A stretch of DNA of 64,000 bases from Eudorina sp. 2006-703-Eu-15 (lineage: Eukaryota; Chlorophyta; Chlorophyceae; Chlamydomonadales; Volvocaceae), in NCBI GenBank assembly GCA_003117195.1, contig BDSI01000002.1, positions 961,621 through 1,025,620 of the forward strand. Direction: 5' to 3'. This document shows, piece by piece, positions 1 through 12,700 of this stretch. The position numbers and the translations under genes were made by a program. The notes beneath the pieces are model-generated. The model saw only the letters and a program-made list of their open reading frames with translations. It ran no database searches and was not told where the DNA came from. Position 1 is the first letter of the stretch; each line of letters starts with the position of its first letter.

Positions 1-43
1 TGCGGTGCAAGTGTGGGGCGCGCTGGGCTGCTCTGTGCACGAT

Positions 44-48
44 TTACA
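44..48 (-). terminator. Candidate poly(A) signal TGTAA for the PPWD1 gene
   Basis: On the minus strand this reads TGTAA, the usual poly(A) signal of chlamydomonadalean algae. It lies about 730 nt past the PPWD1 stop codon at 778-780. I noticed no nearer TGTAA, so a long 3' UTR is inferred. A pentamer like this also occurs by chance, so the call is tentative. Confidence 0.35.
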
Positions 49-292
49 CCTCGGTTGGACGTTCTGGAAAGGTCCGCATCTGCAGTTCCGCGACTCGGCC
101 TGACGGCCACGCGGTGTCGAAGGCCGCCATCCAGACATAAGAGGCCAAACAAGGGGGGCCAGGTCGTCATAGTGAGTCGTCGGCTTGAGAACCTGTCCAA
201 ACCTAGCTGGCCGGAATCAGTGAGATGTCCCTCGCGTCAGCACGACAAGGAGCCCTGAACCCCAACGCCCAACTCCCGAAGCCCGCGACGCC

Positions 293-426
293 GCCGCCGT
301 GCAGCCACCTGATAGCAAGCCAATGGCAGCGCCCCGTGCCGCACGCATCCACGTATTGCATGGCCGCCGTGCAGCCACCTGATAGCAAGCCAATGGCAGC
401 GCCCCGTGCCGCACGCATCCACGTAT
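293..426. repeat. 70-bp-period direct duplication (two 64-bp copies)
   Basis: Positions 293-356 and 363-426 carry the same 64 bases, 70 bp apart, separated by a 6-bp spacer. The repeat lies in the presumed 3' UTR of the PPWD1 gene. It looks like a simple recent tandem duplication and carries no coding signal of its own. Confidence 0.85.
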
Positions 427-777
427 CGGACATCCACATGTGATGTGTCCAACAGCTTCAAACCGCAAATCGGCGTTGAGTACGGTACCAGACAAGCCTC
501 GCGCTGTCGCTGGATCCCCACGCAACACGCCCGCTCCCCCGCATCCCGACCGGTGCCGTACTCTCTACGGAGAGAAGCACCGTCACGACATCTCGTGCTG
601 CCTCTCCAGCGGCCGTGGAGCACTGCCTCATCTCCGCCGCGCCTCCGGCGCTGCTGCCCAGCCTCGCAAGCCGCTCGTCAAACCTCCCTCACAACCCACC
701 GCCGATGGTCCCCTCCAACCCTAGACCCCAACACCCGCTCGATGCGCCGCGAACTGCGCATCGGGCGCGGCACGTGC

Positions 778-3700
778 TCACGACGCTCCCGTCTCGTCCA
801 CCGTGTCCAGCACCGTGATGTTGAGGATCTTGATGTCCTCGAAGGGCTTGTCGTCCTTGTTGCAGCGCACCTTCTCGATGGCGGTGACGACGTCCATGCC
901 GCGCACCACCCGCCCGAACACGGTGTGCTTGTTGTCCAGCCAGGGGGTGGGCACCGTCGTGACGAAGAACCTGAGGCGGTCGGGTCGCGCGACGGGGAGA
1001 GGATGGAACCGGTGAGGATACAGCCGGAGAGGATGGAACCGGTGAGGATACAGCCGGAGAGGATGGAACCGGTGAGGATGGAACCGGAGGTTCCGATGGA
1101 CTTGTGAGGAACTGTGGTAGTGGTGTGTGTGGGCCGTCGCGGGACGGACGGAAGGGATAGGGCGGGACGGGGCGGGACGGGATGCGGGTGGAACACGTGG
1201 ACCTGGCTGACCAGGTCCGATGCTGGTCCCCACACTGCGCGTGTGTGCGAGCGCTTCCGTCGCACTTATGTGGTCATTCGGATGACGTCACAGGGCTTCC
1301 GCCGCCGTGCACCGTATCAGCACGCGGAATCAGCTTGCCGGCGTCCTCTATCGGTTAGCTACGTCGGGACAAAGGAAGCAAAACGCAAAACGCGCCGAAG
1401 GACGGGGACGCTGACAGGCGGACAGGGCGGTTCTCCGGGTTCGGTCGGGAGCGGCGCGAGGGCTCTGCGGTGGTGGTTTCGCCGGCGTTCAGAAATCACG
1501 ACCCCGAGCGGACAGGAGTCAAGGCGCAGGTCAAGGTCCGCGGCGGAGCGAACATGCGCCCGGATGATATCATATGACCACTTGACCAGGCGGCAGCGCG
1601 ACGCCAAGCGCCCAGCACGGCACCGGCACTCACTGGCTGCCGTTGGTGTTGGCCCCCGCGTTGGCCATGGACAGGATGCCGGGCCGGTCGTGACGCAGTG
1701 CCTTGTGGAACTCGTCCTCGAACTCGCCGCCCCAGATGGACTCGCCGCCCGTGCCATCGCCTGGGGGGCGGGCGCCAGTGACGGGGCCAGCGATTCTGCC
1801 GGTCACGCTCAGTCAAGGGATGCAGGTCAGAGTCTTCCCCTTAGGCAACACCGCACGCCATGTCCCAAGCTGCCCCTGGCCCTGGCCCTGAACCAAACCC
1901 TAGTGAGCTAATGCGCCAATCATTGCATGGCGTAGGCCCCGGCCCAGCAGTGTTAGCACGCAGGTACGGTGTGCCGCCGACGCCGGGGTATGGTGAGGCC
2001 CACGGCCGCGTCACCGTCCTTCACCACCACATCCGCGTTGACAACGTATTCCCTCCGAGAACTGTTTCCCTTAACTGCTTACGGACTACGCAACAACCCG
2101 TAACCCACGCCCCCCTGCCGCGCACCCAGCGGATCTCCCGTCTGGATCATGAAGCCCTTGATGACACGGTGGAACAGCACGCCGTCGTAGTAGCCGTTGC
2201 GCGCGTGGGTGGTGAAGTTCTCCACGGTGCGCGGGCACTCGTCCGGGAAGAGCTTGACGGTGATGTCGCCGCGCGTGGTGTGCAGGCGCGCGCCGTGCGG
2301 CAGCGAGTGGCCGGGAACCGGGGCGCCGCCTGCCAGTCGCGCATGGACGAGGGAGTGCGGCTTGGAGGAGTTGGGTCACGGAGACGGGGCAAGGCGGTGG
2401 GTCACGGAAAGTGGCATGGAGCAGGTGATGCAAAAATGGCATGGAGTGGGTCATGGAAAGTGGCATGGAGTGGGTCATGGAAGCGGCATGGACTGGGTCG
2501 TTGCTGACTTAGATGCTGCTGGCTAGAACCTTCCGCGCGGTGCCGCGCGCCTCCGCCGCGGCCGCAGCCTTCTCACCCTCCGCCACGATGAGCTCGTCCA
2601 GCGCTGGCTTCTCGTTGAACACGTCGCGGCCGGGCTGCGTGGGGTCCTCGGGCTCTGTGGGCTCGTGCTGACTGCAAGGGTGGCGAGGAAGTCCAGGGCG
2701 GTGTGGCAGGCCTGAGGGCTAAGTGAACAACAACGTGCAACGTGCCACAGGTGAAAGACGTGCCCTCCTGAAAGGGTGAGGGGTCGGGCGGCTGAGGGTT
2801 TGGGAGGTCGCTGGCGGCCGGACGGCTGCGCGCCAGGTCGGGCCACGTGGTCTGCTCGTCCACGGCAGGCTGAGTCCTGGTGGGCTCAATCGCCCCCCAC
2901 CGTCCAACCATCGAAGACTGCGGATCACAGCAGCCCCTCACGCTCGCGGCCGCCAAGGGCCGGCCCTCGATGACGGCACCCCAACGTCGGCCTACTCAGC
3001 CTACAACCAGAGGCTAATTTGCAACCCCCTGCTGCCCCGCCGCCCTTCCTAATAACTCACACCCTCCACACACACCGCCGCGCGGCACCTACGTGAACAG
3101 GTAGAAGCGCTGCTTCCGGAAGGCGCACGCGACCAGCATGGGGTCCGACGCGCCCAGCAGCTTGTCCACCTGCTCTGCGGTCGGCAGGCCCCGCAGCCGG
3201 GTGCCGGCGGCGCCCTTGCCGCGGGGCGCACCCTGCGCGTTCCGGAACCCAGGCGGCGGAAGGAGGACATCCGGTGAGAGTCCGTCTCGTGGATCAAGCC
3301 TGTCAACCACCTGGCACCTGCGCTGTCCGCCCTAACTCTGCCAACGACGAGAGATAAAGAGTGCGGTGTCCGCCCCTTGGCCCAGCCCCCGGCCCGTGAG
3401 GGTTGGGGGCTTGGAGCCCTGGCGTTAGCCTGTTGGTCTCTGGCAGGCATGGTAGGGAAATGACGACGGAAGGCTGCGAGGGATGGCTGTACTCGCTCGG
3501 CAGCAACCAGCGGCTCTATCGTCTGTCCTCAGACTCTAGCACAGCGCCGGCTAGATCGCCCGCCCGATGGCTCCTGCACCCGCACCCGCGCCCGTCCGGC
3601 TCCCACACCCGTACCTGGTACAAGGCCAGCGTGAGGAAGCGCTCCGTGTTCTCCACCTTGCCTGCGTGGGGCCGCACAAGCAACCGCGATGGCGTGTACG

Positions 3701-6700
3701 GTCTTCAGCGTTCAGCTGAGAAAGTGCAGGGCGTCTCCGGCACCAAGCCGGCACAGAGCGGCACAATGCCCCCACGCGCACAACCCTGGTGAATACTTCA
3801 TCCCGCTCAACCAACCCCTTCCTGCAGCCGCCAGTCCCCTTCCCCTCTTCCTTGCGGCCTCCCGCCTTGTGGGCCCCGAACTCGCCTCCGGCCCTCCAAG
3901 CTCACCTCCAGCCCCCAACCCTGCCTCCAGGGCCTGTTAGTCCGCCTCGCGCCCCTCATCCTCCCCCCAGCAGGCAGCAGCACTGCATCCCGTCCTTGGC
4001 GCAGCTCACCTAGGATTCGAACCACCTTGTTGGAGACCAGGTTGACCACCTTGATGCCCAGCAGGGTGGCGTACAGCAGGAAGTTGCCGGACTCGTCGAA
4101 AACGGCGTTGGGCCGCCCGTGGGTCTCCTCCGCCGAGGACGCCAGCTCCCGCTCCACAGCCATGCGCCGACCAAAGTCAATGTCCTCCAACTGGGCGGGT
4201 GCGTGGGGTCGCGTGGGTTGAAGCGCGTGACTGGCAGAAGGACCGCGTGGGTTGCAGCGTGTGACTGGCAGGAGGGTCGCGGCACGGGGCGGCGGTACCG
4301 GCGCATTGCGCATGGCGAAGGACACAAGATGGGTAACAATCAGGCACTAACACGCACACACCGCTCTGAGGACCCCTCAAGTCCAACAGTGGCAGAAAAC
4401 AAGGGAGCAGGCCCCGGCCTGCCGGCCGTCGCGTCGTTTGGGTTTGCGTCCCGCGGGTCGGCGTGTGCAGTCTCAAGCCTTGACGACAATAGGGACAAAC
4501 GAAAAGCCGGCACCCCCTGGACCGCCCCACTGGCCGCACCTGGAACATCTCGCCCCCGCTGCGCTGCACTTCGTTGGCCGCGTCCGCTGACTCGTCGTAC
4601 ACCCGCCGCAGCTTGGCAGTGCCGAACTTGAAGACGCGTACCCGCCGGTCGGCGCACACCAAGGAGAACTGCTGCCCGTCACGGCTTACCTGCACACGCC
4701 GCCGGGTGGGGTGCAGATGGGGTGCGCGTGGGGCGCGCATGGCGTCAGGGGTGTCAATCGGAGGACGTGAGAATGCTATCGGGTTGGGGACCCACGCAGT
4801 GGGGCTGGAAGCCGCAGGTTGCCGCGCGGAACTCGGCCTGGGACACATTGCCAAAGAGGCGATGGGCGCCGCAGGGGTATCCGACCGGGGAGGACAGCTG
4901 CCCGCTCGAGGTGCGCGCACCGTGCTCCTGCCCGGTCCCCGCTCCCCGCACCTCCAGCGACAACGCCGTGGTCTTGGCCTTCGCCAGGTCAAAGAGGTCA
5001 GTGTCCAGCTTGCTGCTCCAGGCCACCCGGCCGCCGTCGGGGTGCCCGTAGGAGGTGCCGCACCAGTACTCGATCATGCCTTCGGAGGCATCAGCAGCAT
5101 TATCAACAGCAACAGCAGTGGCATTAGCAGTAGCTCCGCAGGCGCAAGACCACCCGGGGCGCTCAATCGAGTCCCAATCCAATCCACGAGGGCAGCGAGC
5201 GCGAACGGAAGAGTCTTCGGGGGCCGCGCGGAGGGTCAGGAAGAACGCCGGACCAACCCAGATGCGGCGGGAGACGGGCGGCTTTGGGCACGAGTGGCGG
5301 CCTCTGGCCGTCGTCGTTGCCATTAAACAGTATGGATGCAGTAGTAAGGATACTAGTAAGGATGCAAGAACGTGATGTAACTAGGATGTAAGGAAGCTAG
5401 GACAGGGTGTTGAAGGCCGGCCCATAAGATAACCGCCCCCAGAAGCGGCTTCCAAGCTAATGTGCGGTACCCCACCTTTGGAGTCGGTGGATACGACGGT
5501 GTCGAGCGGGGCGTTGTAGCGCATGGCCGTCACAGGGGCCCGGTGCACCTGGCTTGCGCGGGGCCGTTGGCGGTATGGTGGGAGGACAGACTGTTTCGGG
5601 GACCTGGTGGATCATGGGAGTCTGGGGCGTCCCCGTCTAAGCAGGAATGTCGGCTTCCGCAGCTTCGCCACAGTCCGACCTCCACACTGCCCGTCAGAAG
5701 GTTCGACCGCCCTTCGCTCCCACGGCCATGCCACATCCCGACGCCTGGCGGGTTGGGGACCCAGCCCCAGCCGATGTAAACCCATTTTGGAAACCCTCCG
5801 CCAGGCCCACCTCCACGACCGCCTCCGGCGTGTCACTGCCGCCGCGCGCGTCGTACACGTGTATGCTGCCGGAGTTGAGGTCCGAAATGGCCAGTCGCGC
5901 CTTCGCCTCGCCTTTCTGTACAAGCGGCATCCGCGGCAGGCGGCGGGATGACAGTCCAGCGGGCATTCAGCGGGCAGGTGCATGATGCAATACGGGATGA
6001 GCTGCAGTCACACGACCACGTACAATACCAGCATCTCCTAGCAATGCATCCCGGCGAGCCCGCCCGGCATCAGTAACATAGCTCGATCGGCCCGCGCGCC
6101 CGCCACCATCCGATCGCGAACCAAACGCGCACCCTGGGGCCCTGCGCAGTAAGGCACCTTCCGCTGCACATCCGCTGGCCTGGGAGCAGGTGCCAGGCGA
6201 CCCAGATACGGCCACCACAGCCTCACTGCAATCACGGGCCCAACAGGAGCACCAGGCCCCTCGAATGCCATGTCACCCCCAACAGTAGCGCAGCTGACTA
6301 GTCACATCCAATCCCCGTTGCTGTGGTGGACCCGCTGGCCTATGCCACTCGGCGCCACACAACCGAAATTCCGACACCTGGTCGGACTGCCGTCTGACCT
6401 TGTAGATCCATGCCGCGCAGCCGGGCGTGAAGGACAGCCGCAGCATTACGATGAGGTCAAAGTTGAGCACGTCGAAGATCTGTAGGCCGCGGCGCGGATT
6501 GAGGGCAGCGGCGTCGCACAGCGTTAAGCCGCGACCTGATTACGCACGGTCCCAAGGCCAAAATGTGGATTCAACTTTCCCGCAGGGCGATGTGGCCACG
6601 GCTGAATAACGAATACCGAAGGCACCAAACGGGGCGAGGGAGGACGCAGCACGCACAGGCGATTGTGCACACAGGCTCGGGCAAGGGCAGGTGCAGTAGA

Positions 6701-8114
6701 TTCAGCGACCGCGTGATTCCGGGGCACCAGCAGTGCTCCTGATGCGGCACGAGTGGCCGCAACACGACAGCCGCGACCGTCATTTGCCCAGCATTGCTAG
6801 TTTGCCACCCAGCAGAGATTCTTTACCTTAACGGTGCGGTCGCGGGACAGCGTCATGCACAAGGTGCCGTCCCAGCTGACCGCAAGACCTGCAGCGCAGC
6901 GCAGCGGACAAGCGCGGAAGGCCGTCAGCTCCGAGTGGCCGCTCCAGGGCAAGGCACCGGTATCAGTTGGCGTCTTGCGACTCCTGCCCAAAGATCCGGA
7001 CAAACCCACATCGCGCTCGCCGATGCAGACACCCACCGTCAACAGCGCCCACATGCGCCCGGTACTGTTTCACGAACTCAATTCCCCGCGGCTGCTTCTT
7101 CCAGAACTTCAGGAAGCCGTCGATACTTGTCGTAATTACGAAGTCCGTACATGTCACCTGGGAGGCAGCGTGTCATCGGGCCCAATTAGTTGGGGTAGGG
7201 TCGGCTCGAGACTGGTAGGCGCGGGACAGGGCGACGCCGTCTTACTCTTTGGGATTGGGTTGGTTTCCCCTATGAGGTGTCGGCATTACATCACTAGACG
7301 CAGAGGGCTCGCCAACCAGCTCATACCCAGGAGCTATACCCACGAGGGAAGAGACAAAAATGCCGTCCGCAATGCGGTCCAGGATACAGGCGATTGCGTG
7401 CGAAGCCGTTGCACAAATCCTTTGACCAGGCATGCCTCTCGGCGCCGAGCACCATGCGCTCCAAAGACATGCGCGTGCCCATCTTGATTATCGGATTTCG
7501 TTCGCTAACAGCCGTAGGTCACAGCGTCAGACGCCTCCCCCCAGGTGCTGTCGGGCTTGCCGCATAGCACAGGAGACGGACAATATGGCGCGTGCCAACG
7601 AAGACTGGTCTCCCCGGACAAACCGTGTGCCAAGCAGTGCAAGCAGCCCGCCCCGTAAACTGCCTCATGTATGGTACGCGGGGCCATGTTCTCTCGTGTG
7701 CGAACGTGTACGACTGTCCCTCTTGTCGTACGCCCTTCTGTACAGCGCCAGCTGCCCTGTAACGCTCACCGCAACGTTGTTAACTGTGTCCCTGTGCATA
7801 TAGCTGCGCTCGTACATCGCGGCCGACGGCAAGGCATCCAAGTATTGCTGCTCGAACTCCAGGATCTGCGCCGACGTGGTCAAACACGACGACACTAGTG
7901 ATTTGAGGCTGATCATTGAAATGCAAAGTTTCAAATGCAAAGTGAACAGATTATACTATCATGCAAAACGGTCTTTGGTTAGCCAAGGACATTTGAATAC
8001 CTTGCGCTTTTTAGGCTTTGGTGGAGCTGGCCCAACATCGTCTTCAGGTTCAGCATCATCGGCTCCTTCCGGTGGACGCGGCGGACCAACTGTATCTTCG
8101 TCATTGTCGGCCAT
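778..8114 (-). CDS. PPWD1: WD40-repeat cyclophilin (PPWD1/CYP71), peptidyl-prolyl isomerase
   Basis: Predicted nuclear peptidyl-prolyl cis-trans isomerase of the PPWD1/CYP71 family, which in animals is associated with spliceosomal complexes and in Arabidopsis (CYP71) with chromatin. I model 17 exons, all in phase, giving 678 residues (human PPWD1 is about 646): 8114-8001, 7865-7770, 7157-7037, 6888-6827, 6479-6399, 5915-5811, 5548-5476, 5079-4952, 4837-4796, 4689-4540, 4190-4010, 3661-3615, 3232-3093, 2671-2530, 2360-2126, 1760-1634, 970-778. The N-terminus is acidic and ends in a basic KPKKRK stretch, a probable nuclear localisation signal. WD40 blades follow, with [23 protein letters not shown] and IHVYDARGG. 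The linker has the family hallmark GRDVFNEKP. The C-terminal cyclophilin domain keeps the catalytic set: [14 protein letters not shown] (Arg, Phe, Met, Gln) and [13 protein letters not shown] (Trp, His). Least certain is the 2530/2360 junction, where the splice sites are weak. The next gene starts divergently 1.65 kb away. Confidence 0.93.
997..1086. repeat. Intronic tandem repeat, about 3 copies of a 30-bp unit
   Basis: Three head-to-tail copies of a 30-bp unit built on GAGAGGATGGAACCGGTGAG, the last copy slightly diverged. It lies wholly inside the last intron of the PPWD1 gene (971-1633), close to the acceptor site on the minus strand. Confidence 0.85.
2412..2500. repeat. Intronic tandem repeat, about 3.5 copies of a 24-bp unit
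   Basis: Imperfect head-to-tail copies of a 24-bp unit beginning TGGCATGGAGTGGGTCATGG, with near-identical starts at 2412, 2437, 2461 and 2485. It fills most of the short PPWD1 intron between the exons ending at 2530 and starting at 2360. Confidence 0.8.
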
Positions 8115-9761
8115 GCTTCAGCGCCAGCGTACCCTCGCCGAGCGTAGCTGCAAAGTTACTTAGGGGTAATTTAGTTGAATCACGCAGTTAAATTGTAATC
8201 TTGCAACATCATGCAACTCCAAATTGTCTATCTTCGTGTGTTTGGAGTGTATATGTGGTCGTCGTACAAGTCTCATGCCTTCCATTAATTTGTCTTCATT
8301 CGATCACAGTGATCCACAAGAATGGAGCAAACACGTATCAACCGATTGTGTACGGCAGGGCAACAGTACCCCTAAGGAACGCTAAGATCCAAGAAATAAA
8401 CGCCAACGATGTGTGTTTCAGCGATCATGTACAGCACTGCGGAAGGCAGGTCCAAGGATGCTCAGCCCTTGCGTGCAGGTCCTGTGCAGACTCGGCGACC
8501 TGTGTCTTGAAGTGTGGGCTCGGTGGATACAGCTAACAAAAGGAGGGGGGGGACGGAAGGAACCGTTTATGTGCTATCCTGGAATGCTTGTTGTCACAGC
8601 AGGTACATCAAGTTGATCAACTCGCCGTGTCGCGTCCTAAATTCCCCTTCAGCACCGGTCAGCACAACTTAGGTGTTCTCGTGCGACACACCGTGCACAC
8701 GCGCGGCTTGGACGTCCATTGGCATGGCATGATATAAGTCTTCCGATACAGAGTGGCGTTATAGAGAGCGTCCAGCGGCGAAACCCAAGCAGAGGATGGA
8801 CAGGTTCCGATTGTTGCGGATCTTCCGATTGTTCCAATGATAAACCGTCGTGCTCCTCTATCGGACTGACAACAAGCGTCCAGGATTGGCAAGTTCCATA
8901 CTTGCATTGCCAGAACAGTCCCATGGGACACTCCGAACGGTCGCTGACCGTTGAAACTACCTTGCCATGCACCTGACGTCCGCAGTGGGACCGTGTAACC
9001 ATGCGTAATTATATACCCCCTGAGGCAGGTAGAGGGTCTTGGTCTCGATGAAGGAGAGAACCCTGGCAACACTAATGGAAACGTGTAGAAACTCGATGCC
9101 CACGCAGTCGTGCGCATCAGTGCGACGCGGCCCCAACACACCCCAAAATCAAGGATCCGTGTTTCAATAATGATGTTACTTCAAGTCAAGTGTACATGGC
9201 GGAGCTCTGTGGCTGGGGTAGGCTTAGGAAATGGAGGCCACGGAACTCGAATTGAGGCCCCACGCAATAACTCAGCACAGAGTTAAACGCTGGGAGTTTG
9301 AATATGAGAAGGGAGCGATGATTGTGCCCAGTTCGCAAGGCACAACCTGTTAGAGGTTCGTCCACACAGTAACAACGGTGCAATTTTACAACACAAAAAA
9401 GGAAACGTCTATGTGTTTCAAATAGTAATGGTCGTCAGGACCGCAGGGTTCTCTGTTACCTATAATCAATCTGTGGCCACCAGGATCTATACTTCAATGG
9501 GTGGCGTGCCCAGTGCTTGACGTTCCATTCCTTACTGACATTCTGTATGATTCAAGTAGTTAATTCTTACACGCTGTTGCTTTTGCATCTGCCCTTGCTA
9601 GAACACTTCCTTGTAAAACTGAAGTTCACGCACAGGGTCTGGACATTGTCTATCATCCGAGTAATCTAAGGGCATGTAATTAAGACCCTCAGACAAAAAT
9701 TCTGTTTCTGTGCGCCTTTGAAATGCACTGAGTCGCGAGAGCTTGCTTTTCGGGCTGGCCG
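8115..9761. promoter_or_regulatory. Divergent intergenic region between PPWD1 (-) and the HAT-repeat gene (+)
   Basis: This 1.65-kb stretch separates two divergently read genes and must hold both 5' UTRs and promoters. It is clearly richer in A and T than the flanking exons, above all at 8160-8420 and 9160-9720. I see no convincing ORF, RNA gene or repeat in it. The exact promoter sites cannot be placed from sequence alone. Confidence 0.6.
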
Positions 9762-12700
9762 ATGGGGCCGCTCAGAGCCCCTTCACATCTATCCTTGGAG
9801 CGTTGCTCATCATCTGGCCAGGGCTGGCCGTCGCTGCACAGGAGTGTGGCAGCGCAGGCTCACAACCGTGGTCGGCGTCGTTCGCATCGATACCTGGGCA
9901 TTAGATCAGCACCTCCTGCGGAAAATGGAACGATTCCTTCTTCAGCGCCTACCTCAAATGCAGGATCGCTAGTTCATCGGTTGAAGGTGCGCTCGCCGCT
10001 CCGTGTGGCGATCGTCTGCGTGGTCTGTATGATCATTGGTCCAGATGGATGAATCTATTACAGACCTCTGGATATTTCCAAATCGTTTTTCAGGCAAACG
10101 CTGGTGCTGATGATCGGACGGGGTCATGTCGTCAATCAGCTAACAGCACAGGACGAGTGCCATATGCATCGCTGACGGAGGCGCAGAGGAATCAGGCGGA
10201 TGAAGCAGCACAAAGACTTCTGCGTGCTCTTCAGCTGAACGGGGAGCATTCAACCGTCACGCACCTTGTGACTGGCTGCGCTTCAACTGCACTGGCACAT
10301 AGCCAAACCGCCACCGGGCATGCGGTCCCTGGGTCCATAACCCATATCGATATGGCAGCCGCCGCTGAGCTGCTTCCTCCGCTTATGTGGCAATGGCTGT
10401 CCGTGGCGGATTTGGACGGCTGGGTGGATCGCGGCGTAGCTCACCTGCTGCGGGAGACCCTGCTCGTGCAAAGGGCGGCGATGGACGCCAGCGCCTCGAT
10501 CAAGTGAGTCTGGGGCAAGGGCTGTGGGGTCCCACCCACACGCTCGTGGAATGGATGCGCCCTGCCTCAAAACTGTCGATGCTGAACAACTCCTGCATCC
10601 CTTGACATGAGTCCACGCTTCGATGTTCTTCATCCATGCAAACACGCCCACAGCGTCAGCATCTCTACCACAGGGTCACGTGATATGCGCGTCTTGTCAC
10701 GTGGTGTCTTTTCCGGTCCTGTTCTGCTGCTCCCGCGACAGTGAGCTTGTGGGCTGGTGCCTGGACAACTGCAGCAGCCCGGCTGCGGCGCTGGCGGCCG
10801 TGTGGGGCCAACAACAGGGTCAGGCGTTGCCGCCGCGGTGCCGAAGCTTTTACAGCCTCTTGCTGCAGCGCCTGGGCCTGTCGCAGTCCCATCTGCCACC
10901 ACAAAAGCGAACACCAGCAGCAACCCAAGTAACAGACGGCCTGGGCGCATCGCCGCATGGGTGGCAGCCGGCCGTGGTGCTATGCGGTTCAGTGACCCGG
11001 ACAGCCCTGTCGACTTCCTCCAGAAGTCGTTCCTCCGGGGAACTGGAGGAGGAAGGCGAGGCTGCGGCGGACGATGACGAGGCAGCCGGGCCAAATGGCG
11101 GGAGCCGCAGCAGCGTCGGTCGTCCCAAGAACGGGAGGGCTGCGGCGGGTACTCGGGCCGCTCCGAAGGCGGATGCGATGGGGAACTCGGAGCTGGTCGG
11201 GGATCCCGATCTTTTGATCCTTGGCGAGCTCCCAGCTGAAGCAAGGGCGCTGCTGGAGGGCGGCCCAGAGATCGATGCTGCTGGGCTGGACACGGCACAG
11301 CGGCCGGAACAGCTGCAGGGTAAGCCATCGCGGAGCGGACGAGGAGTGAACGGAACCGGCCGCAGAGACGCCGTTGGCGCTGTGAACGGCGCTGCGGGTC
11401 ATGCCAACGGCGGGGACGTCGAGCGGGAGGCTCTGCCCACAGGACTGAATGGCAGCGGCGGCGGCGCCGAGACCGAAACCGTCACCCCCCCGGACGAATC
11501 CGGATGGTCAATGAACGGCAGCAGGGCCGAGGAGGATGTTCAGCAGGAAAACCGAGCGGCGGCTGCGAGAGACACAGCCGGCGTAGCCGCCGGTGTGCCG
11601 GCGAACACCGTTGCCTCCCGTCCCACAGCCGCTCTGCTGCAACGCCCGTCTCGGAGCCCAATGTCCGTGGAGCCGGAGCTTGATGATCCTGGGCAGGAAG
11701 CGGGGTATGCAACCTCGGGCGTATCAGCGTCTGGGTCGTCAAACCTCGGGTGGTTGTTCCGGGGATCACCAGCGGGGATGCAGCAGCCGTACACGCCTGT
11801 ACGGCTTATTGCGACGGGTCGGTTTCCCCTCACGGACGTGTCTTCAGGGGCAGTGCTGGCGGATGGTTTATTGGTTCCGGAGACGGGCCCCGTCGTCATC
11901 TCGAACGACCCGCGGGTCTTTGCGGGCACTGAAGCGGTGCTGGCGGATTACGCCACGCCCGCCGGCGAAAAGCTCGCGATCCGGCTCGAGTACGTCGTGG
12001 ATCGTTCATCTTACCATGAGGTGTCATTGCAGCTCTTCAACATTAGCCGCGTCGTCCGGAAGCGCACCCGGAACTGTCTGATGTACGTCAATGGCGAGGC
12101 TGTGAATGTCGGCGACCCAGGGGTCAGCCTCGTGCCAGGTGACGAGATCTGGTTCGGCAGCCGGGCCTTCAGCTTTCGCGTCGAGTCCCTTCAGGCGCCG
12201 CCTTCAGCGGTGCGGGAGGCGCTACAGCGGCTCTGTGGGGACGTTGCTGGGACGGGCACAGGCGGGGCGGGCCCGCAGGACATGGCGGGCGGCGCCATGG
12301 ATCAGTCGGGACCAGGCGCCGCCTCCTCCTCCGCAGCGGCTGTCACGACCGCGGGTTTCGCCAGTGACGGCGAGACCTCATCCGACGAGCTACAACTCTC
12401 GCCGTCGACGTCCAGCGGGTCGGATATGGCAGAGCTGTCGAACCTGTCACGACGCGACCCACTTCGCGCCGAGGCGGCGCTGCGCCGGCTCGCGGCGGCG
12501 AATCCAGGGGATGCAGCCGTGTGGTTGATTTGGGCCCAGACCGCTGCGCGGTTTGAGGGCCCCGGCGGGCAGGCCAAGGCGCGGCTCCTGTTCCGGGCGG
12601 CAGTGGAGGCGGCGCGCCAAATGGAGGTGATCCCGCCGCAGCCGGCGGCGCTGCAGGCGGCTGCGCAGCGCGCCGTCATGCGGGGCCGTGGCGGTGCCGT

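Noticed and set aside
1114..1911. 265-codon open frame on the plus strand
   Set aside because: It spans antisense of a PPWD1 exon and two introns, with no similarity to any family.
4013..4023. GGTTCGAATCC on the minus strand, matching the tRNA B-box consensus
   Set aside because: It lies inside the PPWD1 exon 4190-4010, encoding the WD40 stretch NKVVRIL. No A-box or cloverleaf surrounds it.
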